NCBI RefSeq assembly: GCF_958295425.1
Contig: NC_081149.1
Span: 3,505,701 to 3,569,700 of the forward strand
DNA: 64,000 nucleotides
Origin: Solea solea
Lineage: Eukaryota > Chordata > Actinopteri > Pleuronectiformes > Soleidae
Reading direction: 5' to 3'
The translations under genes were made by a program, and so were the position numbers. The notes under the pieces were generated by a model. It worked only from the letters and a program-made list of their open reading frames with translations, ran no database searches and was not told where the DNA came from. Shown here in pieces: positions 49,093 through 60,815 of this stretch (positions within the stretch are counted from its first letter, which is position 1; the number at the start of each line of letters is the position of its first letter).

Positions 49093-50097
49093 TGATGTAA
49101 ATGGAAGAAAGTTAAACTGTGGCTAAATCCAGCCTCACAGAGCAGCTAACACGGCTGCAGACGTGGAATCTAAATGAAGAAAGAGTTTTGTCTGCAGTCT
49201 GCAGCCTGTTTCCATGTTTCCATGGTAAAACCTCCTGCTGTTGCAAAAATCCTTTGAGTTAATTGTGCATATGAAGCTGCGAGCTGACCTTGCCTTGGTT
49301 CGGTCTAACTTGTAACAGAGGTTTTAATATCAGTGAGCCTTCCTAGTAAATTGAGTTTAAAGCAAATCCAAACCTTGACACTGAGGTGATGTTGTTTACG
49401 ACCGGGGTATGAACATAAAGGATTGTGGTTATTTCCAACTGTGCTCAGCTCCAGATGATTTCCACACTTGAGTTGCTCTGAGTTTCCCAAAACAACATAA
49501 AAACAACACGTGTGTCACTGGTTTAACCATGGATGTGCTTTTGGGACTCCCAGAGCAGGTGGTGCAGTGGATGTACATGAATATGTTATGGTTTGTCTTT
49601 TGATCGAGAGTTTTTCTTACATCCACTGAACCCGTGCTCCTTCCCTCACCTACTCAGTTCATGTTGGTGCTCCAGAGCGCCACCTCTAGGTGCCTCTGGG
49701 ATATTGTGATAGCTGATTTTCGTAACCCATATTCCTGTTTTGTCCTGTCCCTGTCTGTCTGTATCTGTCTGTCCATCTGTGTGTCCCTCTGTCCATCTAT
49801 CTGTCCGTGTCTTTTTCCAACTTCCTCCTTTGGTCTGAAATATTTTGACTTGGTTTGGGCTGGTTTCCTTTTGGATGATTTACCTTTTTTCAACTTTGTT
49901 TCACTTACAAATGCTTGTAACTGTAACAAATGGTTTATATTTGCTGTTTCTGATGTGCGATGCTGTCATAATACAACACACTTACATGTCACCACATTGT
50001 TTTCTGCCCATAACATAACAACGACTCAAACCTTTGCTTTGCTGTGGATGACCCCTCATACGCCCGCTCTGACCATGTCATCTCCACATAGCCCCAG

Positions 50098-50243
50098 GTT
50101 ATGAGAAGTCACGCAGCCTCAATAACATCTCTGGGATGACAGGCGCCCCGCTGCGCCTCACGCCCATCACCAACTCCACTTTTGAGCCCTTTGAGCCGCC
50201 TGGCCTCAGGCGATGCCACTCCCCCATCCCCTCCATCTTGTAG
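50098..50243 (+). CDS. kcnc3: alternative last exon A: GYEKSRSL...SPIPSIL tail
   Basis: This terminal coding exon is 146 bases including the TAG stop at 50241-50243. The donor G of the previous exon plus GT makes Gly, so the junction reads [18 protein letters not shown]. The tail has 48 residues and ends [12 protein letters not shown]. This is the Kv3-type tail known from Kv3.2a ([16 protein letters not shown]...SPIPSIL) and, diverged, from a Kv3.4 isoform. It is basic and serine-rich with several possible kinase sites (KSRS, RRCHS). With this exon the window encodes 450 residues of the channel. A canonical AATAAA at 50926 could end its 3' UTR. The next downstream acceptor of matching phase begins a competing exon, so the two tails should be mutually exclusive in transcripts. 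Confidence 0.93.
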
Positions 50244-50925
50244 CATAAGAGACAGAGAAACACAGAGAAACACAGTCAAACAAAATGTCAACAACAGCAA
50301 CAGTTTGTTTTTTTCTTGACGAAAGAAACTAAAATAATCAACACGGAAGAAGCGCCTGGACACGTGGTTTCATCCCAGCTGCTCTGTCATTACCATCACT
50401 CACCTTCTTGATAGAAACTATGAATTAGACTTTAATTAGGTCATTAAAAAATAATTAGAGGGTCCTATTCTAAAAGTCACATCAAACCTAATGATGAAGC
50501 TCAGATAGATGCTTAAGCAAATGTACTTTAAACTACACAAACACACACTAACACTCCTGCCTTACTAACAGGGACAGAGTCTAGGTTAGTTTAGACTGAT
50601 ATGATAGATGAGTTAGTTTACCTCTAGCTTTCCCTGTGCTACTTCTTGCCTGTATCTTTACTGCATTTGCACTAACTGCTTTAAAACTGACACCTAGGAG
50701 TAGTTGTGAATAAGACTTTTTCTTTTCTTTTTTAAATATTAAGCCAGAGAATGTACAGTATATACACTTGCACACATGCGTGTCTCTCTATAGTTGTGAA
50801 GACATTCATAGACATACAGTGTCTGCCCTGAACTAAACGTCCTCCTCAAACATTCACCCAATCCAAACCTTTATTTTGGGTTCACACCGAATGGAAGCAA
50901 TTTTTTCACATTGCAATTCTCATGC

Positions 50926-50931
50926 AATAAA
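50926..50931 (+). promoter_or_regulatory. possible poly(A) signal for last exon A
   Basis: A canonical AATAAA lies about 680 bases after the stop codon of last exon A. Hexamers of this kind are common by chance in AT-rich DNA, so this is only a candidate 3' end. Confidence 0.25.
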
Positions 50932-51235
50932 CATGACTGGTTGACTTGCTAATGCTAACTAGAGCTAACTCCGTACACAGTAAATTTTAGTCTCTTCTCC
51001 AGTCTCTGCTGATCAGGGTGCGTTCACACAACTGTCCTGTTCTAAAAACCTTTTTCGACATCACGTGAATTTTTCACTAAAGATTAACGAAACTAAACTA
51101 TTTCAACAATAACGACTGAGGCAACACTGACACAGAACATGAATCTTCACGGTATTTGGATGATTCCTGATGATCTGTACAATATGTATATGATGTCAAC
51201 GCACAAAAAAGTGCATTTCATTCAGTGTGAACACG

Positions 51236-51274
51236 CCCCCCCCCCCCCCCACACACACACACACACACACACGC
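51236..51274. repeat. C-run followed by AC microsatellite
   Basis: Fifteen C bases then about ten AC units; a place where assembly or base-calling error is likely. Confidence 0.9.
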
Positions 51275-51549
51275 ACTTAAAGAAGCTAACGTGTTACAGC
51301 AGCAGCAGCATGCATGTTTTTATTCATGCTCCTTAAAGACAAAAAATACAGTATGCCTACAAGTAGACTGAACTACTGTTTCATACACTGCAGAATCAAC
51401 TGTAACCTTTGACAAAGCGTCATAGTCTATAGTCTATAGTCTATACAGTATAGCTCTGTTTCCTGTGTGACATGCTGATGAAATACAACCTCTCTTAGAC
51501 AGAATTGTGCAGCAGCAACAATACACACAGACTCTTTCTTTGTTTCCAG

Positions 51550-51662
51550 AGTGTCTGCTCAGTGCAGGCACGGAGGGGAGAGGGACTTACTACACTATGG
51601 TAGTGTCCCCCTCCTCTCTAAGCCTCCTCCTCTTCCTCCTCCTCCTTCCTCCTCAGGCTTAA
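51550..51662 (+). CDS. kcnc3: candidate alternative last exon (unconfirmed)
   Basis: A strong acceptor (pyrimidine run then gtttccag) precedes a phase-1 open stretch. Spliced from 28703 it would read E-CLLSAGTEGRGTYYTMVV and then a Leu/Pro-rich run to TAA at 51660-51662, 38 residues in all. A second acceptor inside (cctcctcag ending 51656) would give a different 50-odd residue tail beginning GLTDPHC and ending at a TAG near 51812. I recognise neither peptide. The pyrimidine-rich end of the first version looks more like a splicing tract than coding sequence. Treat as a splice-site observation only. Confidence 0.2.
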
Positions 51663-53110
51663 CAGACCCTCACTGCACTCACAGGGTGGACTGCATGAGG
51701 GTGGTCAACCAGGGAACATGTGTTACTGTATGGGTGTCTGGGTGGGATGCAGCCTGTGGGAGAGGGGTTATCAGTGTGAGCCTCCCAATGAGATCAACCT
51801 GGAGTGGATGTTAGATTATTCAAACCATCAGAAGTTGTTTTCTTTCAATGTTACAGAACAAACAAAAAAAACTAAAGAAAACTCATCCGAGTATAAATGC
51901 AGGTTCAGAGTGAACACTCAATACACATTATGTAAATGAGGTCAGAAAACCAATCATACTTAAGTACGAAGCATCGGTGATTCATGATTTGTTAAAACAA
52001 AGTACATTTGTATGTTCTTTTCAAACACCTGGAAATTCAGAAAAGAAAAAGTGATTTGATCCTGTTGTTTATTTTCATGATTTCCACACAGTATTCTAAT
52101 GTAATCATTGAAAAGCACATAACGACCCGGCTTCTGTTTAATTCTAGTTTGATTTTCAACCATTTAAAACAAATCTATATGCACGTTGGTATTGGAAATG
52201 ATGGTACCTTTATTTTGAAGGTTCATAAGACAAAGGGGTTAGATAAAGGAAATAAACACTGCTCAGTTGCCAAGTGAAACATATTTCATGACAATAGTAA
52301 CAATAGGAATATGGGTAGAAAAAAAACATAGACTTATATGATGAACTTTAACCCTCACCAATTCCTGCACTGTAGATTGTTGTAGAAGTTGGAGCGATAG
52401 GATTTCATCTCCCACTGCATCATGCTTCACCTCGTGATCATGCACTCTTGCCTGAGCTCTCAGCAGAAGACTGAGCTGCAAAGCCAGAAGAAAACATGGA
52501 CACCATGTTGTGTTTTCATGGAGATGGTTCTGAGATGAGGGCTGAGGATCAAGGATGTTCAGTACCGATCTGGAGTCAGGCTGAGGTTAACGTCACGAGA
52601 AGCACAAGCAAACTGTCATATGTCTAAAATGAATAATAATAGTCTTTCAGCTATTTGTGGGGTTAAAGGTCATAGGCTGAAGTGACCATGTGATTCTTGG
52701 AACTGCATTGAGCTATGCTACTAATGCAAATGTCTCTATTATACGTCATATAGCATATAAATCAATGATAACATTTATTTCTCCCTTTCACAAAAATACA
52801 CGTGTTAAAATGGCTTAACAACTTAATGATATACTTACACAGTCTGACTATCAACAATGTCAAACAGATCAATCCAATGACTAGTTAGCGCTTATGCTAA
52901 CTACTTGTAGCATGTAGTGCATATGATGAGTTCCAAATGTTTATTTTATAATGGGGGGAGTTTATTTAATTGCCATTGGAATGAATGCATCTTTAGTTGA
53001 CTAGCATATAGAAATAACTCCTAAAACAAACAGCTAGCCTATGCCATATTGAAATATTAGGCTAGCTATTATAAGCTAGGCTAACCACAGCCTGACTCCA
53101 GCTCTGAGGT

Positions 53111-53111
53111 T

Positions 53112-53139
<28 letters not shown>
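53111..53139. repeat. CA microsatellite
   Basis: Uninterrupted run. A TG run at 53659-53680 lies about 520 bases on. Confidence 0.9.
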
Positions 53140-53144
<5 letters not shown>

Positions 53145-53459
53145 GCGTCACATAACAGTGGGAGTGGGGAAAGTGACTGTGGTAGTTTTGAGCGTTGCAG
53201 CTCAGTCTAAGCGTGAGAAGCAGAGGTTTTTTCCTCAGGTGTGAGTTTCATCCCGTCACCACCTCCTCCGCCGCCGCCGCCAACAGCGTTACTACTTGCA
53301 CTGACACCAGTGTGACTCAGCAGCCAAATGGCAATATTTTTAGTTTTATCCCTTTTTGGCTTCTCTTTCTTTCCCTCTTTTTGCCCCCTACCTTGAACCC
53401 CCCGCCCCTCCCCTTCTTCTCCTCTGTCCGTCCATCTCTTCTTTGTTTTCGGTGGTCAG

Positions 53460-53503
53460 TAGGAGGCACTGTGAACGGCTACTGGAGCGACAGCCCGTGG
53501 TAA
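53460..53503 (+). CDS. kcnc3: candidate alternative last exon, VGGTVNGYWSDSPW tail
   Basis: After about 100 bases of nearly pure pyrimidine, an acceptor ending ggtcag at 53459 leads into a short open stretch. With the phase-1 G of the 28703 donor it reads V-GGTVNGYWSDSPW and stops at TAA 53501-53503. An AATAAA lies at 53988. The main mammalian Kv3.3 tail is likewise spliced at this place and ends in tryptophan plus Ser-Pro (AAWISP), but the similarity is too slight to claim homology. Another acceptor (tttcctcag, ending 53238) lies upstream and would open a proline-rich reading that ends at a TGA. Support is the splice site, phase and distance to a poly(A) hexamer only. Confidence 0.35.
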
Positions 53504-53987
53504 AAGAGGAGCGGACGATAAATGAACGCCACATGAGAGGACGGAGAGAGAGAACATGACATCAGAGACAGCATGCAAACATAGAAATATGCAATGTAGA
53601 TAAATGAGACCGCTGTGGTTGGATCTATGTGTGTTTGGATAAGTAGCATCTACGGTTTGTGTGTGTGTGTGTGTGTGTGCGTGCGCCGGGACCATCTACC
53701 TCTGTGTGATGTAAGATGCACAAATGTCAACAAATGCATCATCTCTTTTGCTCTTATTTCAATTTTGTTTTTCTGTATGTGATCACACAACGACGTCCTC
53801 TTCCTGTAAAGGACTTTTTTGTCTTTTTTTCCTTGTTTTCTGACGTTGTTCTGACACGTGTTTGACTTCACAACGACATTGTCACTGTTGTGTAGACAGT
53901 AATTGTGTCGACTGTTTTAACGCCTTGATGTTCTCACCTTCTGCGCCCTCGATTCAAAAGTAATGGAGAACTTGTAGCTTCAATCAG

Positions 53988-53993
53988 AATAAA
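53988..53993 (+). promoter_or_regulatory. possible poly(A) signal after the 53460 candidate exon
   Basis: AATAAA, about 485 bases after the TAA at 53503. Candidate only; its value depends on whether that exon is used. Confidence 0.2.
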
Positions 53994-54787
53994 ATAGAAT
54001 ATAATAAGAGCTGCTTCAAAATGCATACATTTAGTTTTATAAAGAAGTTCTCTATCATGATTTTTCTAAGGCTAAACTATATGGATTTTGCTTTGGTGAA
54101 AAGTTTCTGTCACTTTTTTTATGGAAAACACGGGAATGCTGGAGGTGAGAGCAATAAATGAGGTGATTTTATATTTGATTTTGGTCATTTGGGAAGTAAA
54201 CTCTTGTTTAGTTTCTTGGGAGGGGGAGTTGGGTTTAGTGTCATATATCTGTAAACTAATGAAGCTGAAGCCAGAAACTGATTAGCCTAGCTTAGCATTT
54301 CAGGAGTTTCTAGCTTGACATTCCCTGGACTCTAAGATGAGTCTGTTGGACACTTTCATGAACAAATGACTTCCTACATTTGTGTTAACAAGAGCGTGTT
54401 GGGCTCTAAAGTGATGTTGGAATGCACATGATTGGATATATCCCCCCCAAACTCCTCCCTGCCTGATGCTAAGCTAACGTAATGTAGCACCTTCTGGCTG
54501 TAGCTTCTCATTTGACCCATTCCTCCCTATAATGTTGTTATATCCTGTGAACCCTGAGTGAGCCAGATTCAGGGCCATGCTGGGTTTGGTTGTTCCTGTT
54601 CCAGCCTGGTCACAATGTGTCAGGTACAAATGAGTGTCAACCTGAAGTCTCACGATATATTCACAGTAGAACACAATCATCATAAAGACATGCACACTAA
54701 GCACACACACAACAACACATATAGATGTGAACACACACAGTTCAACCCCCCAAACTGAATCATTCTCATGTTATCACCATTCCATCC

Positions 54788-54822
54788 TCTCCTCCTCCTC
54801 CTCCTCCTCCTCCTCCTCCTCC
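54788..54822. repeat. CTC microsatellite
   Basis: Eleven or more CTC units, pyrimidine-rich flank. Confidence 0.9.
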
Positions 54823-55389
54823 ACCACCTCTCCCTTTCCACTGTCGTCTTGGTGTGAGTGCGTCTGTCACTTACCTGAAAGCCACTGCTGACCGGTTGCT
54901 TTTGTCATGATGATGATGTACATATGTAAAGTTTGCATTGTAGATGAATCTGCATGGGTCTCTGACGCAAGCAATAAGGATACCACTAATGTGAGGAGGT
55001 TTGATAGGTTTAATGACTGTGTATATACTGTTTAGATGACTAAAGGTGTGTATGGATGTATGTGTTTAGAAGCATACATATGCACTAACAAAGCATGCAG
55101 GACAAAAAAAATCCTCACCTCTTTGGATGCAAGAGGAGGTGGGACAGGCTGACATTATGCATGCGAAAATGCTATGATGCTACTGGTCAAGAATGACCAA
55201 GTTAGGTACTGTAACTGGGCCGGGCGGGGGTGGGAAAGTTTATTTTTGCAGGACGGGGAGGGGTTACATTTCTGATAGGTCTTGTATAGCTGCTTTCTTA
55301 TTGATCTTAAGAGACTTATGATAAGAGAAACATATTAACAATCGTAGCGTATGATTTATTTTCCTTTTTTTTTGCTTCTCTTTCCACAG

Positions 55390-55454
55390 AGAACTGTTCT
55401 GAAAGCCCCGCGCTTATCAGATATATGCAAAAAGAAGCAGTAACTGTGAACTAA
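55390..55454 (+). CDS. kcnc3: alternative last exon B: Kv3.1b-type SESPALIRYMQKEAVTVN tail
   Basis: This is a short terminal exon too small to stand out as an ORF. The acceptor is excellent (a T-rich run and ctttccacag ending 55389). The phase-1 G from the 28703 donor plus AG gives Glu, then NC and SESPALIRYMQKEAVTVN, and TAA at 55452-55454. This aligns without gaps to the last residues of mammalian Kv3.1b (KESPVIAKYMPTEAVRVT): the ESP, YM, EAV and V positions coincide. Phase, position after RK, and stop all match, so homology is convincing although only 21 residues long. Transcripts using it encode 423 residues of the window's channel and lack the GYEKSRSL tail. In Kv3.1b the corresponding longer tail carries targeting and kinase regulation. 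A possible AATAAA is at 56885. Confidence 0.85.
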
Positions 55455-56884
55455 TGCTAACAAATGAAAAGTCAAATCAAATCCAGCTTCTTCCGTCATT
55501 GTCTCAACACCTCTTCTACAAGAGGAGAGAGCCTTCTCCTCACAAGAGAGCCCCCACCATCATTTTCATCCTTCACTTTCTGCCCACGTCATGTTCCCGT
55601 ATGTCCCGTCACATGAACCACAACAAGCTAAAAAGCACCTCTGCTGAATGTCGGATTCAATGCAACCTCCCACAAAGCCGGAACCATAAAAGTAGCCGCC
55701 GCCGTCGTCGTCTTGTGGGTTCACGGTAAATCCTTCTAATATGGATATGACCTCTATTAGAGCAGAGACTGTATGACTCCAGTAGTTCTTGACCACGCTA
55801 CAGTATCTCAGTTGTCTGCAGTCAAGACTCCCAAATCACCAGCATTAACACCATAAACAACCCATAATGCATTGCTCTGTGAGAACTCAGAGGCTCACAG
55901 AACCTTCTGACCGCACTACAGGCGAAACAGAGCACGAGCCAATATTTATAAAATACCTGCAGGAGACGAGTTTCTCACAGGTTTATCATCACAACTTCCT
56001 GTTTGTTGTTTTTAGAAAGTCTTGACGCTGATTATATGAAAGGAAGCGTAGGTATGTAGACTCTAATTTGGTCACATGACAATACATTTCAGGATTTCTT
56101 CTTCTTCTTCCAATGAGTTCCTGCAGGCTGTACACTGAGAGGTGCAATGCTGCCCTCTACAGTTCAAAGTTCCCCATCACGTTTTGAAGTCTGAAATCAA
56201 AGTTCGAACTTTGAGTCAGCAGTTAAATCTCTGGCCTGACGACAGATAATCTTTATGAACACAGAGTCGTTATAGACGCACCGCTGTCTTTGAAGAAGTT
56301 GCACTGAATTCCCAGAGTTCCACACTGCAGAGTCCGTTTTTTTCCTTTCCATCCATTCACAACTCAGGTATCTCTTTCTCGGTCTGTCCTTCTGTGCCCC
56401 AGTGTCCTCAGAGATGAACTGTATGTCACTGTCTCCTCTCTTCTCTGTGTTCTGTGGCCCCTCCATGTAGAAATACTGTTTTGCTTTCTTTGTCCAAATG
56501 TGCTTCCTGGTTCCCTCTTGTGTCATCCAGTTGTCTTTCCACCCCTTTCCCAAAAAACTGCATCCCTCTTTCGGAGATTTTATCCCCCTCAACACATTGT
56601 CCATCCCCCAAGTCTCTCTTAGCAAAACCAAAAAAGGAACTGAATGGAATTGGAACACCTTTTGACCAGATTAAAAGAATATGTAAAGGTGTGCACTGGC
56701 CTATCACTGGATTTCACCTGGAAGGAAGACAGGAATGGACATAAATTAAGACTGGAGTGACGTGTAGATGGGAGGAGGGGAAAGTGTGCTGTAAATGTGA
56801 TGTGTTCTGAATGGACTGTCAGCCGAGCAGCGTCAGAGGGAGGAAATGTGGTGATGGTGATGATGAGGAGGAGGAGGAGGAAGA

Positions 56885-56890
56885 AATAAA
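56885..56890 (+). promoter_or_regulatory. possible poly(A) signal for last exon B
   Basis: AATAAA in a purine-rich stretch, about 1.4 kb after the stop of last exon B. An ATTAAA at 56670 is an alternative. Both are candidates only. Confidence 0.25.
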
Positions 56891-58034
56891 GAAGCAAAAA
56901 AATCGCTTCTCCATGTAAGAATGTGTACCTCACTGTTGTTCCTGTGCACTGTTTGCTTCTGTGTCGTCTTCTCTCACCTGTGTGTGCTTTCTGTGTTGGT
57001 GTGACATTCTTTTGTTTTATGTTTGTGTGTTTTTTTGTGTGTGTGTCATGTGCTGCACTTTATTTCCGTACTTATTCTTTCACGTAGCGTTTGTGTGCAC
57101 CACACCTGGGTCAAACAGCCTGCACCGACACCATCTCCACACGGCTTGTTTTATCCCACACAGGTGCAAAGGGAACTTAACACACAAGTGCACCGGAATG
57201 AGATTAATCACAAAATGACCTTGTCTGTCTGATGATTATTAAAGTGGGATGGAACAAACAAAGAAAAAAAAGGATACAAATGGTTGTTATTTGGCCAAGG
57301 TCTGGTGTGTACATGTGCAGAACACACCAACTGAGATGTTTGTGTCTCAGCTCTTGGTCTGGATTTCAGCCCAGTCCTGGTTGGCTGCAGTCCTCTGGTT
57401 CCAACTTTGATCCCTGACCTTGAGGTCTCATGGTCCCATCAATTCCAGAGTTTCTTATCCAAAATGACCATGTGTTGTATCAGAGGACTGAGTATCAGAG
57501 GACTCCAGGAAAGAGAGAGAGAGAGTTAAACGTTCAATGTGTTTGGTGTATTTGCATGTGGACAGGGCTGGGGGAGCTTTTTTACTGATTTATTTCATTT
57601 ATTTTTCTTCAGTGCTGTAAATACAGAACTTCACCTTATAAACACAGGTGGATGAATCCATCTATGCAGATGACATTCTTGTAAAAATCTGCACCAGACC
57701 TGGATGTTACTAAGGCTACATCCATACCACTACATTTCCATTCGAAAAATGACCTTTCAGGTACGCAGTGTCATCGCATGCAGGTGTAAACAGGAAGTTG
57801 GTTCTCACCTCTGCATTTGTTAGTTTAGTTTTATTTGATGAAAAGTTGAAAAGGAGAAACTGAAACTCAAAGGGCCTTAATTTAATGATCTAAAGTGCAT
57901 TCGGGCTCATTTTGCTGGTCACTTGCTGTGCAATCTCGCTTCAAAAGGGGTTTCATTTAGTGTCTGCATTATTTGTAGGTGTGTTTTGAGCCTAACATCA
58001 ATTAAGCCAATCAGAATTATCTCCTGTCATTCTC

Positions 58035-58076
58035 TTCTTGATCCTGCTCGTACTCCGGGAGTGACAGGATCAAGAA
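58035..58076. repeat. perfect 12-bp inverted repeat (hairpin)
   Basis: Arms ttcttgatcctg (58035-58046) and caggatcaagaa (58065-58076), with an inner actcc/ggagt pairing inside the 18-base loop. Confidence 0.85.
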
Positions 58077-58930
58077 TTAAAAAAAGAGAGAAAAAGAAAC
58101 GTGCAAAAGTAAGGTTCTAAGTTAAGAAGCACCAGAAGTTGATCGTCTCAAATGTGGCTCTGATGCAAATTATTGCTGTCACTTTCCAGATGAGATATAG
58201 TGTCTGCGCTAATGTGTGAGACACTCGGCTTGTTATTTCGATTTTCAGCAGCACTAGGAGCTTTCTCTCATGCAGGAGAGGGACAGACAGAACCACACCA
58301 GCAGCTCAGAGTCCCAGAACCTCATCGTTTAGCTCTGATCCTGCGTAAAGGCGGCACATCCCTGGCACATCCTACGCTAATGAGCAGGCCCTCGTGGTCC
58401 TTCGTCAGCGGACCCTCTGCCGTCTATCGATCCTCTGTCCCATCAACTTAGACATCTAATGCGTTGTTTAGATAAGTATGGAAATACTACGCCATTGACT
58501 TTACACCAGGCATTTGTTGGTCAATGGTGCAGTAGCTTTCTGCTACCTCAAGTTAGCAATGCGCCGACCACACCTCATTTTAAGACCAAACCGATTGCAC
58601 TGTGCTGTGCTCCGCTCTGTGCCAGGTGTAAGAGAGCTGTTTATTCACAGCCGAGATAAGAACCAATCATAAGTGTGACTGCACGTGTCAGCGTCTCATT
58701 ACGACAAGTGCAAACAAACATGGAGTCGTTTGGATGTAGCCTTAACCCAGTCTCTGAAATACTAATGCATTTTTTTTTTGTTTTGTTTTTTAAATAGTGT
58801 TAGCACCTAAAATGTTCTCATTAAATATCGTGTACACATTTTAATCACTAGGAGCATGGTGTGTAGCAAACAAAAGTCATCTTTCCCACTTCATGTCCTG
58901 AATAAATTCTCTTTTCTTTTTCCCTTTCAG

Positions 58931-58944
58931 TGCTGAGTTTCTAA
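58931..58944 (+). CDS. kcnc3: candidate minimal last exon (V-LSF-stop)
   Basis: A very strong acceptor (ctcttttctttttccctttcag, written here as two runs: ctcttttcttttt and ccctttcag) ends at 58930. Used from the 28703 donor it would add only Val-Leu-Ser-Phe before TAA at 58942-58944. A purine-rich and CTC-rich stretch follows, and AATAAA occurs at 59802. Such a short tail cannot be judged by homology. It could equally be an acceptor for an untranslated exon or unused. Confidence 0.2.
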
Positions 58945-59658
58945 CCAGCCGCCCCCCTCCTCCTCCTTCTCCTCCTCCTCCTCCTCCCCCAAAAAAGAAG
59001 ACGAGAGGTGGAAATCATCACCATCGATGACTGAGCCAGAGAAAGTGATTGTGGTCACATGCACGCCATTCCAACATGGAGCAAGTGACTGTCATAGCCA
59101 TCTACAGTCTGGATGCTCATATCCAGCCTCTGTTTCCACACGTCCTGGCTCCCCCTTGTGTTTATTTAGCAACGTTGCATGCACAGCTGCTGATTTTAAG
59201 TGATGCACCATTATTTTGGCGCTCAAAGCACTATGCAAGGTGAGGGGCGGTCTGTCATGATGTCGCACGGCTCTGGCAGAGCGTGATCCAGCGCCGCTGC
59301 TGGCCTCCAGAATCCTGCTAATCTCTGCTGAACCACACACGGGACCTCGACAAGCCGGTGGGAATCAGCTCATACATATCAGAAAACATCAGCCATATCA
59401 CGTGTGTTTGAAGACATCGACTGGACACCATCTGTGAGACAACCGGCATTCTGAGACTGAGATAGAAATGCCCAGGTCTCCGTGGACAAGAGTCCGTTTA
59501 AATGTGTTACCCAAAGACGGACACGCGGACGGACGTCCCAGTTGGGTTGAACAGAAATCCTCAGAGACACTAAACTGGCCACAGCATCTGCTTTTTTTTA
59601 AAAGAGGTTTCCTTGAAAGGAAGATGAAATGCAATTGAGCCTCTCTTTCTCTCCCTCC

Positions 59659-59661
<3 letters not shown>

Positions 59662-59692
<31 letters not shown>
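59662..59692. repeat. CT microsatellite
   Basis: Pyrimidine dinucleotide run; a TGC run (59747-59765) lies close by. Confidence 0.9.
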
Positions 59693-59695
<3 letters not shown>

Positions 59696-60414
59696 GCTGG
59701 AGTCTTGACGGTGTCTTGACCCACCCCCTCACCACCCCCCTGCATTGCTGCTGCTGCTGCTGCTGCCGGCCTTCTTTAGCAAATCTGCATGGCATGAAAC
59801 CAATAAAAACCCCGAGAAAGACGCTCAATGACACAATGGATGGATTATATAAGGGGAGGCAGGGAGTGTCTAAGAGAAAGAGACTATATTTCTTTTCTTT
59901 TTTTCCAGCCACCAAGCAATGTCAATGCAAAGTCATCATCATCCTCATCGTAATTCAAACTACTCTTTAACCTCCCCCGAAACTGGCTGCTAAAATGTGG
60001 ACAAAACAGCATCTCCTGCAGCAAACTGCTCCGTGTGAAGGTTTGACCGATTCGGAGGAGCTCCCTCCTTCCCCGAGAGAAAGAGGGAGAGGGGGGGAGG
60101 AGATTCTGCAGACCATACACTCAATACCTCTGGGGATGGGGGCCAGAAGATGCAGGCTTTTTAAAGTAAAGCAGGTATTCAGCAGCAGCGGGAGAACACC
60201 TCTGAGAAACTCTTCTATGGACAAAAAAAGAAAAAAAAGAGAAAAAAGGCAATGATTGCAAATTAGAAATGCATTTTTATGACATTGTTTACCAGCATGA
60301 ATATTCTGCATGACCTCTGCAAGCCATTCTGATCTCCCCCAAGATAAACAGGGCTAGAAATTGATCATTTAAATGTGGAAATCTTAACAAAATGATGTTA
60401 AATGCAAAAGAGTT

Positions 60415-60435
60415 AAAAAAAAAAAAAAAAAAAAA
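60415..60435. repeat. A-run of 21 bases
   Basis: Pure A tract; could be the tail of a retroposed insert, but no insert is recognised on its left. Confidence 0.85.
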
Positions 60436-60779
60436 GACATGACATTTGAAAAACATTTTCTAAATTTTGGTTTTTGACAATTCAGTACATTTCATTAACG
60501 ATAAAAAAGGGGGTTGCAGCATCACCCCTGTTGTGTGTTTGTATGTTTGTTTGTTTGTTTGTTTGAGGACTGACAGCCCAGCTCCCCAAACACCCATCAG
60601 GACTCCTCCCACATTCTGCAAGTATTTATTATGTTACTACAAGTTTGTCTGCGTCTATGATTACCTCAACTCCTCACCTGACACCTGCTACTCTGCTTCC
60701 TCTTCTTCCTCCTCCACTCTTCCCTCCTCTACTTTGTTTTGTAGCCTTTTACCAGAACCATGACTTTCTCTGATGGCAG

Positions 60780-60813
<34 letters not shown>
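60780..60813. repeat. GT microsatellite
   Basis: Uninterrupted run of about 16 units. Further GT runs at 61960-61985 and 63125-63152. Confidence 0.95.

Positions 60814-60815
<2 letters not shown>

Larger units (their letters stand above)
28704..50097 (+). other. kcnc3: large intron before the alternative last exons
   Basis: A 21.4-kb phase-1 intron ending ccccag. Repeats within it are listed separately (SINE at 30250, CAG repeat at 33974, CTAT repeat at 35711, MITE ends at 36305 and 37929, LINE scrap at 40040, LINE-tail repeat at 44095, hAT remnant at 46375, hairpin at 48107). I saw no further exon: the stretches 31700-33000, 38300-39900, 41400-44000 and 45900-46350 hold no supported feature. 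Confidence 0.75.
50244..55389 (+). other. kcnc3: 3' UTR of exon A and intron to exon B, with candidate exons
   Basis: The first several hundred bases should be the 3' UTR of last exon A; the rest is intronic for transcripts using last exon B. Two weak candidate terminal exons lie here (51550 and 53460). There are CA repeats at 51250 and 53111, a C-run at 51236, and a CTC repeat at 54788. Nothing else is recognised. Confidence 0.6.

Noticed and set aside
49634..50097. 156-codon frame ending at exon A
   Set aside because: It is intron; the frame stops inside exon A at a different phase from the channel.
56197..56658. 153-codon open frame on the - strand
   Set aside because: No recognised motif; a few frames this long are expected by chance in a window of this size. 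It lies in the likely 3' UTR of last exon B.
57650..57720. IYADDILVKI reading, like a reverse-transcriptase box
   Set aside because: Only about ten residues fit and no neighbouring LINE wording is seen, so it may be chance.
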